A DNA stretch of 28,255 nt, from contig MU400880.1 in NCBI GenBank assembly GCA_022578965.1, positions 1-28,255 of the forward strand. Direction: 5' to 3'. The notes beneath the pieces were generated by a model, which worked only from the letters and a program-made list of their open reading frames with translations, made no database searches and was not told the origin of the DNA. This DNA comes from Xylaria sp. FL1777 (lineage: Eukaryota > Ascomycota > Sordariomycetes > Xylariales > Xylariaceae). Within the stretch, counting starts at the first letter, position 1. Every line of letters starts with the position of its first letter. Positions 22,339 to 28,255 of the stretch are shown one piece after another. Both the position numbers and the translations under genes were made by a program.

Positions 22339-23420
22339 TTTACCCGTAGCACACTAAAAAAGCAAACAAATTTTCAACTAAGCTACCGGTTATTATACGA
22401 CCTAAAAAAAGCACGTAAAATAGCCAGATAAGTTCTAAATACAAAAAAGCTTAGCCATTATAACATAGCTAAAAAACTAATTAGGTTATAAGCAGCTGCA
22501 AAAACATAAAAACAAAAGCCCTTAAATATAAAGCAAAAGCAGCTAAGTATTAATACTAGCTTTTTTTTAAGCTAAAAAAGGTTTACTATAACTACGAAGC
22601 AAAAGCTAAAACATTTGTTGTAAAGCTATTTGTTACTTATAGTCTTAAAAAAACTAGTGCAGCAAAAAGCTAGCAGTAATACTAAAGCAAGCAAACTACA
22701 ATATATTAGCAATACAATAAAAAAAGGTTTAAAAAAAAACTAAAAAAAAAAGCAGCACACTTAGCTAAATAAGTGCTAAAACTAAAAAAACTGCTGCAAG
22801 TAGCATAAAGTAAGCAGCAATACTAAAGCAAGCAAACTATAAAGCAAAAAAAATACAGAAAAAAAAGAACTATAAAGTAACTACGTAAGGGTACATATAC
22901 CTAGTTAACAGCATAATATAAATAAACAAACAACCTAAAAGCAAAAAAATAAAAAGCAAAGCACTTAATAAAATTATAGCAAAACTAGTATAATCTAGAA
23001 GTAAATACAAAATATTTTTACCTAGCTACTAAAAAAAAAGTAAGCTGCTTATAGCTTGCTTTTAACCTATAAGCACAGTTTTTACTTATATATATAAGAA
23101 ATAAAAACTAGCATAGCTAGTAAGCCGTTAGCTTAAGTAATACAATATATATAAGAAGTAATATAAACGCTAGTATAATAAACTATATAAGCAAGCAAAA
23201 TAATTGCAAAAAAAACAATAGTAAAAAGAACAATATTTCAGTTAAAAAATCTATAGTATGCAATACAACAAAAACAAAGCATTAAAAAAATACGAAAAAA
23301 ATATAACTGTATACAAAATACAATAATTAATTAATTAGGTATAACTTTAAACAGATTTAAAGTTGCTGCGTAAATAAATTATAGTTTGTTGTTTTTTAAA
23401 TAAAAACGTAAGCAGAAAAA
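22339..23420 (+). pseudogene. Unassigned plus-strand coding relic, about 360 codons in one frame
   Basis: One frame is readable throughout without a frameshift. It opens with stop-free runs: LLYDLKKARKIAR (22390-22428), VLNTKKLSHYNIAKKLIRL (22432-22488), then Lys/Gln-rich sequence with TAA/TAG at likely former Gln positions. A SSNTKASKL-type segment occurs twice, 47 codons apart (22672-22698 and 22813-22839), indicating an internal duplication. Later parts include NYVRVHIPS (22876-22902) and KTSIASKPLA (23104-23133). Basic helical sequence and Gln richness would suit a gag/ORF1 nucleic-acid-binding protein or a transposase N-terminus, but I do not recognise a specific family. It ends just before the short inverted-repeat element at 23429. 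The strand is locally A- and C-rich, unlike the surrounding DNA. Confidence 0.5.
22672..22839 (+). repeat. In-frame 27-bp direct repeat (two copies, 141 bp apart)
   Basis: AGCAGTAATACTAAAGCAAG-type sequence at 22672-22698 recurs at 22813-22839 with a single T/C difference. The 141-bp offset equals 47 codons, so both copies are in the relic's frame. Confidence 0.7.
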
Positions 23421-23428
23421 TCAACATA

Positions 23429-23546
23429 GTTGCCTTAGACCAAAATTCCAAGTTTATGTTAAAGGGAATAAAAAGAGTTGTAATTAGTAAAAAAGTAATG
23501 TAGCTAAAGAAGTACAAACGCAAAGACCATTCTGGTTTAAAGCACC
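23429..23546. mobile_element. Short inverted-repeat element related to 1759-1892
   Basis: The left end reads GTTGCCTTAGACCAAAAT and the reverse complement of the right end reads GGTGCTTTAAACCAGAAT; the differences are mostly transitions. The left end shares TGCCTTAGAC with both ends of the element at 1759-1892, so they appear to be one family. The interior (GACCATTCTGGTTTAAAGCACC near 23525-23546, in two parts) keeps more G+C than the neighbourhood. It is non-coding. No target duplication is clear. Confidence 0.5.
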
Positions 23547-24546
23547 TGAGATAATTTTTTTAAGCATTTAAAATATTGTTTAAGTAATATTAAGCTTATA
23601 ACCTAAATTAAAGCAGCAGCTAGATTTTAGGCCTTATGCGTAAATAATTCTTTGCTTTCGCAAAAATTAATGCATAAAGGCTTAACTAGTAGTTTATTAA
23701 TTAATTTTTTTATAAAAGTAAAGCATAACAGTTGTTTTTTTTTTTAATAGCTTTAAGCTTTTAGTTAGCATAAAGTTATTATAACTAACTGTTTTTTTAC
23801 TTTTAACTTTTTGTTGCTTAGTATTAACTTTATAATAAAATTATTAATAATGTAATTAGATCTGGTTTTTTTTAAATATTTATTGATCTTTTAAATTTTA
23901 AGTTATATTATATTTTAGAATTAATGTTAAACAAAGGTTTTAAGTATAATACTAAACATATTTATACTTTTTTTTTGATTTTATAGATTTTAACAATAAA
24001 TATTTATATTATTATAGCTTCTTTTTTTACTTCGGCAATTTGTTTATATAGAAAAGAAGTCTTAAGCATTAAAAATTAAAGATATATTTATAACTATAAG
24101 CTTATTTAAAAAGAACTTAAAAAGTTAAATAAAACTAGTTATTATTTAGTAATAATGCTAATAAAAAAAAAAACAAGTTTTGTTATAATTATGCTTTTTA
24201 AATAAAATGCGTAATTACATAATAATTGCATATAGTATTACTTTTTATATGTGCTGTTTTTACGTTTTAAATTAGTTTTTTCGGTAAGCTTATTAAACCT
24301 GGTTTATTGTTTTGCAAAAAAGGCATTTTAAAAGTAAAAAGTAAAAAGCTTTAATAAAAAGCTTAATAATATTGCTAAAAGAAGATTAATTATTAATATA
24401 GTAAATAATAGTAGCAAAACTAACTTTTTAGCTAATAATTACATACTAAAAATTAAGCTATATTAGTTATAACGCTTATAATAAAAAGTAGCGCTTAAAA
24501 ATAAATTTTATTAAAAACATAATATTTTTAGTTTTTAACTTTTGCT

Positions 24547-24690
24547 TTAATAACTTAAGTAATGCTACTACTTTTATTACTGCTAGCATTTATAAATATA
24601 TAGCTATTGTTTACTATATTAATAACTTAAGTAGTGCTAATATTTTTATTGCTGCTAAAAATTATAAGCGTTTTGCGTTTTTTTTTTTTT
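24547..24690. repeat. Degenerate tandem duplication, 2 x 72 bp
   Basis: TTAATAACTTAAGTAATGCT at 24547 recurs as TTAATAACTTAAGTAGTGCT at 24619. About 45-50 bases of each unit align and the remainder has diverged. The 72-bp period is a multiple of three, but I see no supported reading frame. Confidence 0.5.
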
Positions 24691-24749
24691 TTTTAGATAT
24701 AAAGTAATTATACCTTTTAGTTCTTAGTACTAATTTTATTATTACTACT

Positions 24750-24794
24750 AAAATAAAGTAGCATAAAATAAAGTAGCATAAAATAAAATAGCAT
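24750..24794. repeat. Tandem repeat, 3 x 15 bp (AAAATAAAGTAGCAT)
   Basis: Units at 24750-24764, 24765-24779 and 24780-24794. The third differs by one G/A transition. Confidence 0.85.
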
Positions 24795-25589
24795 AGCTAT
24801 AAACATTAGTTTAATATTTTTATATACTAAATAAACTATATAGTATACATTTTAGTATAATAAATTAATTAGTATTAAAAAAATAAAATAATTAAATAAA
24901 ACATGCTTAATTAATGCTAAACTTTTATAACTTTTATTGTTTGTTTTTTTTATATGTTTTAAATCTATTACTAAGTTTATAAAAAAACAAGTATACTTTT
25001 TGTTTGCTTATATTATAACTAAGCTATGCTTAAATATATTATATAATTACTTTATTTATTATAATCTATTTTATTACTTATTTATATACTTTATATAGCT
25101 ATATACAAAAAGGTTAATTAAGCATATATATTAAAAAAAGCATAAGCTTTTTATAAGTTTTAAAGTATGCTTTAAGCTAGCTACTTTAAAACTTAAAAAG
25201 TGCTTTAAATTAAAGAAAAAGTAATATTAAAAAACATATAACAATTTTTTTTTCTTTTTCGTTTTATAAGCATTACTTGTTTATTTAGCTAATTAATATG
25301 CTATTAATGCTATAGCTAGCTATTAATAGGTTTAAAACAACAGTAAATAAGCTAAAAACATACTAATTATTACAGAAAACCTACCTTTTTTATAAGAGGT
25401 AAAAAAGTGCAGTAGTAAAAAGAAAACATAAATGCGCATATAGCATAAAAGCAGCCTTTATATAAGGGTTACTAAAGCAATGCTAGCTTAGTTAATAAAC
25501 TAAACATACTAAATAATTAAGCTAAGCATTTCTAGTAGTTAATATATTATTAATTAATTTATTAATTTATTTTAACATTAAGTATAAAG

Positions 25590-25757
25590 TGTAACAGACC
25601 TGTTATACATTAATATAACAGGTTTGCTCTTAAGGTCTTAATTTGTAAGTAATAATAGGATTTTTAACAGTAGTTCATTAAGGAGGTTTTCGGGGTACTT
25701 TTACCACTATGTATTAATAAAAGTCTTAAAGAATTAAAAGTAATAAGTGTATTAGTG
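25590..25757. other. Island of less mutated, non-coding DNA
   Basis: This segment keeps G+C-rich words that are rare elsewhere in the window (AAGGAGGTTTTCGGGGTACT near 25680-25699, TTACCACTATG near 25701-25711). It begins TGTAACAGACCTGTTATA, which resembles the 5' end of an LTR, and contains a perfect hairpin. No partner LTR or end was found, so a solo LTR interrupted by the hAT-like insertion at 25766 is only a suggestion. No ORF is visible. Confidence 0.3.
25598..25623. other. Perfect hairpin, 10-bp arms, 6-base loop
   Basis: ACCTGTTATA, loop CATTAA, then TATAACAGGT. It has no trailing T-run, so it does not look like a bacterial-type terminator. It more likely belongs to a mobile element's subterminal sequence, or is an operator-like palindrome of unknown use. 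Confidence 0.6.
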
Positions 25758-25765
25758 CTTAGCAG
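25758..25765. other. 8-bp target site duplication, left (CTTAGCAG)
   Basis: CTTAGCAG immediately precedes the element start and recurs exactly at 26871-26878 after its end. Eight base pairs is the length made by hAT transposases. Confidence 0.8.
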
Positions 25766-26870
25766 CAAGGTTAGTAATTTAGTACTTAATATAAGGACTA
25801 AATTAGTAATTACTAAATTAGTATTAGTATTAATACTACTTTTAAAATACTAATTTAGTATTAGTACTAAATTAGTAATACTAATTTAGTATTAGTAATT
25901 ACTAATTTAGTATTAGTATTAATTTCAAAATACTAATTTAGTATTAGTATTTTTTTACTAATACTAATTTAGTATTAGTAAATACTAGTTAGTATTTAGT
26001 AATTACTAAGTACTAAGCTTTAAATAAAGTTAAAATTTTAAAAAAACATTTAAACCTTTAATATTGCTTTAATAAAAATAATAATAAATATAACTTTAAT
26101 TATATTAAAAAGTGTATAATTTTCCATTTATTACCATATAAAAATAAAACTTATATATATTATATTTAATTAGTACTTTAATATTTTAACATAATGTAAT
26201 TACTTAAACCATAACTAGCACTTTTATAATAAAACATATTTAATGTTTTATTTTTATAGCATATAAAAATACTATAATAATAACCTTAATACTTTATAAA
26301 ACTAGGTTTTTTATAGTTTATTATAATATTCAAAGTAAGTTTATATGTTTTATAATAAACAAGTATTTTAATTTAATAACTTTATAACACTATTAAAGCA
26401 TAATTAGCACTTTTGTTATAAACTTATTTTAAGTTAGTATTTTTACTGCAAGTTATATAGTTTTAATAACAAAGTTAATATTTTTAAAAACTACGTTTTA
26501 AATAGTATATTAAACATTTAAAACTAATTTTATATATGCTATATCTCTTTTAATAATTAATAATTTACAGGATATTTTATTATGTAATATTGCTTTAGTA
26601 CTTAGTATTTACTAAATACTAAGCAATACTAATTAGTATTAGTAATACTAATTTAGTATTAGTATTAAAAATAAAATACTAATTTAGTATTAGTATTTTT
26701 TTAGTAATACTAATTTAGTATTAGTAATTACTAATTTAGTATTAGTATTAAAAATGAAATACTAATTTAGTATTAGTATTTTTTTAGTAATATTAATTTA
26801 GTATTAGTAATTACTAATTTAGTATTAGTATTAGTAAATACTAGTTAGTATTACTAAATTACTAACCCTG
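25766..26870. mobile_element. Complete non-autonomous hAT-like element, 1105 bp
   Basis: The ends are CAAGGTTAGTAATTTAGTA and, reverse-complemented from 26870, CAGGGTTAGTAATTTAGTA: 18 of 19 identical, the difference being G/A. Together with the perfect 8-bp flanking duplication CTTAGCAG this is a textbook hAT signature. Both subterminal regions (about 25780-26015 and 26595-26860) are arrays of ATTAGTACTAAT-type repeats, probably former transposase binding sites. The middle, about 26020-26590, is AT-rich and non-coding, so the element would depend on a transposase made elsewhere. Unlike the partial copies at the window edges it lacks the TTAGTCCGGACTAA palindrome. Confidence 0.8.
26665..26830. 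repeat. Tandem duplication, 2 x 83 bp, in the hAT-like subterminal region
   Basis: Units 26665-26747 and 26748-26830 differ at two positions, one A/G and one C/T. Each contains several ACTAATTTAGTATTAGTA modules. Confidence 0.8.
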
Positions 26871-26878
26871 CTTAGCAG
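26871..26878. other. 8-bp target site duplication, right (CTTAGCAG)
   Basis: Exact copy of 25758-25765 directly after the element's last base. Confidence 0.8.
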
Positions 26879-27018
26879 TTATAAAAAATTAATAGCTAAA
26901 GAACTAAAACTAAATAAATAACTAAATACAAAAAGTGCATAATTATATAAACAAAAGAAATAATAGTAGTAATTTATAAATATTGCTTTTTTTAATAAAC
27001 TTAATGTTATATTGTTTT

Positions 27019-27094
27019 AAGTTTAAAGCTTAATAAACTTAATGCTTAAGTTTGTTAAGTTTAAAGCTTAATAAACTTAATGCTTAAGTTTATT
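27019..27094. repeat. Tandem duplication, 2 x 38 bp
   Basis: Units 27019-27056 and 27057-27094 begin AAGTTTAAAGCTTAATAAAC and differ at one G/A position. Each contains the palindromes AAGCTT and CTTAAG. The recent-looking duplication is non-coding. Confidence 0.85.
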
Positions 27095-27318
27095 AAATTT
27101 ATGCATTAAATCCTTATAGTAGTTTAAATACATATTTTTTTAATAAATAGAACTTTTTTTGTGTATGCTTTTTTTATACTTAGCTTTTTAACTAGCTTAG
27201 TTAGCTCATTTTGTAATATTATTTTCTTTCTTTTATAATTGTTGTCCTAATAATTCTATATTTCTTTTTTTGTAAGTTTTTTTCTTTTATTTCTTGTTTT
27301 TCGTTTTTTGTGCTTATT

Positions 27319-27819
27319 ATGTTTAATAAGATTTCTAAGAAACCTTGCTTGTTATGTTTTAAACAAAAAGCTTAACAAAATCTTGCTTTGCTTTTTTTTA
27401 TTAAACTAAAATTAATTAAAATAGCTTTATGCTTTTGCTACAATTATTATAGCACAAAATGTTTAATATTAAAATCCGACTTTAATTAATGTGTTAAATA
27501 TGTTGCAGCTAAACAAGCAAATTGCAACGCTAAAAGTTTGTTTTTAAAGTAAATGCAGCAGCTTACTTTTTAGCACAAAAAGCTAAAAAATAAATTAAAC
27601 TTGCTAATAAAAAAGCATAAAAAAATAAGTGCAAAAATCTGCTGTTTTAAGCAATAAAAAAAATTATAGCAGAAAAAAATAGCTGCTGCTATAGCTTATA
27701 GTTTAAGTAGTTTAAAGAAGCTTAAGCAAATTAAAGCAAAAAAGCGCTATATAGCTAAAAAAACAAAAACAGCGCGTTAAAGCAGCACAGCTATTACTAA
27801 TTATTTTTTTAAAGTTTAA
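27319..27819 (+). pseudogene. Relic of a small fungal Cys-cluster / coiled-coil protein
   Basis: One frame from ATG (27319-27321) to TAA at 27817-27819, about 166 codons, contains only a handful of internal TAA/TAG and no frameshift. The N-terminus reads MFNKISKKPCLLCFKQKA, then a second Cys cluster ALCFCYNYYSTKC (27427-27465) and CVKYVAAKQANC (27490-27525). The spacing resembles the paired C-x2-C...C clusters of small hypothetical proteins often found beside fungal retroelements; the Tyr in CVKY may be a former Cys (G-to-A). A Lys/Leu-rich coiled coil follows (27550-27760). The cluster CLLCF echoes CLYCF at the start of the pol frame at 15.72 kb. Function is unknown; metal or nucleic-acid binding is an inference. 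The family match is from memory of the pattern only. Confidence 0.5.
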
Positions 27820-28144
27820 TTAAAACGCATTAAATGTTTTGTTTAAAGTTAATCTTTTTTTTTTAGCTTTAGCTAGTTAAAGTATTAACAATAGAACTAG
27901 TTTATAATTATTTTAGCGGTTTTTAAGTGTTTTTTAGGTTTTTAAGTATTGTTAGCATATAAATATCTTTTTTATTTAATAAAATATTTAACGTTATTAT
28001 TGTTTTAACGGAAATCTAGTATATTTTTAACTTTATAAATGTTTTACTTTGTTTTTATTTCTAGTTATGTTTTAATAAGTATTTTAATAAATACTAGTTC
28101 TAGTAAAAAAATATAAAAAACAAAGTAAATTTGCATGTTTTTTA
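27820..28144. other. AT-rich, gene-free stretch
   Basis: Nothing was recognised between the Cys-cluster relic and the hAT-like end. Confidence 0.4.
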
Positions 28145-28152
28145 ATAATAAT

Positions 28153-28255
28153 CAGGGTTATTATTTTAGTACTTAGTATAAGGACTAATTTAGTCCGGAC
28201 TAAATTAGTCTTAGTATTAGTCCGGATTTTTAAGTACTAAATTAGTATTAGTACT
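28153..28255. mobile_element. hAT-like DNA transposon, one end (continues right of window)
   Basis: It starts CAGGGTTATTATTTTAGTACTTAGTATAAGG (bases 28153-28183), the inverted counterpart of the terminus ending at 306. It includes the 14-bp palindrome TTAGTCCGGACTAA (28190-28203) and ATTAGT/ACTAAT subterminal repeats. The 8 bases before it are ATAATAAT. That octamer does not match the flank of the left-edge element, so the two edge termini, which face outwards, belong to separate insertions. Confidence 0.6.

Larger units (their letters stand above)
23547..25589. other. AT-rich, gene-free stretch with small tandem repeats
   Basis: Two local tandem duplications are listed separately. Otherwise nothing codes recognisably, and no RNA gene or element end was found. 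Confidence 0.4.

Noticed and set aside
1..28255. Mitochondrial genome fragment, because of very high A+T
   Set aside because: No mitochondrial protein, rRNA or tRNA gene; instead nuclear-type retrotransposon relics with transition-only decay.

Overview
The window is extremely AT-rich DNA (by eye about four fifths A+T) with no intact gene. It reads as a heterochromatic, repeat-filled block of a filamentous ascomycete that has undergone repeat-induced point mutation (RIP) or a very similar process. Reasons: TA, TAA and TAG dominate; sequence copies differ only by C/T and G/A transitions; and several very long reading frames are still readable, interrupted almost only by TAA/TAG where CAA/CAG would be expected, with no loss of frame. 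The species cannot be named from this.

The main object is one candidate LTR retrotransposon of about 15 kb (5103-20083), inserted with its sense strand on the minus strand. Its two 304-bp LTRs (5103-5406 and 19780-20083) align without a gap and differ at 40 sites, all transitions. ATAC/ATACT lies just outside both ends as a target duplication. Reading 5'->3' on the minus strand it holds: a Lys-rich relic (about 19.4-18.7 kb); a gag-like relic (about 18.1-16.6 kb); a pol relic of nearly 1,600 codons in one frame (about 15.9-11.1 kb) with recognisable Ty3/gypsy reverse transcriptase, RNase H and integrase; a poorly readable stretch (11.1-8.2 kb); and a second large single-frame relic of about 900 codons (8.2-5.45 kb) just before the polypurine tract and 3' LTR. 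I cannot assign that last ORF to a family. It is the most unusual item here. The catalytic Asp/Glu codons of RT, RNase H and integrase have become Asn/Lys, so the element is dead.

On the left are the end of a hAT-like element (1-306), a short inverted-repeat element (1759-1892) and an unassigned plus-strand relic (about 3.3-4.74 kb). On the right are a second unassigned plus-strand relic (22.34-23.42 kb), a relative of the short inverted-repeat element (23429-23546), an island of less mutated DNA (about 25.59-25.76 kb), a complete non-autonomous hAT-like element with a perfect 8-bp target duplication (25766-26870), a relic of a small Cys-cluster/coiled-coil protein (27319-27819), and the start of a further hAT-like element at the right edge (28153-28255). 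The three hAT-like copies share the terminus CAGGGTTA and dense ACTAAT/ATTAGT subterminal repeats.

No tRNA, rRNA, CRISPR array or functional promoter was recognised. All coding calls are relics read by hand through in-frame stops; none should be treated as an expressed gene.
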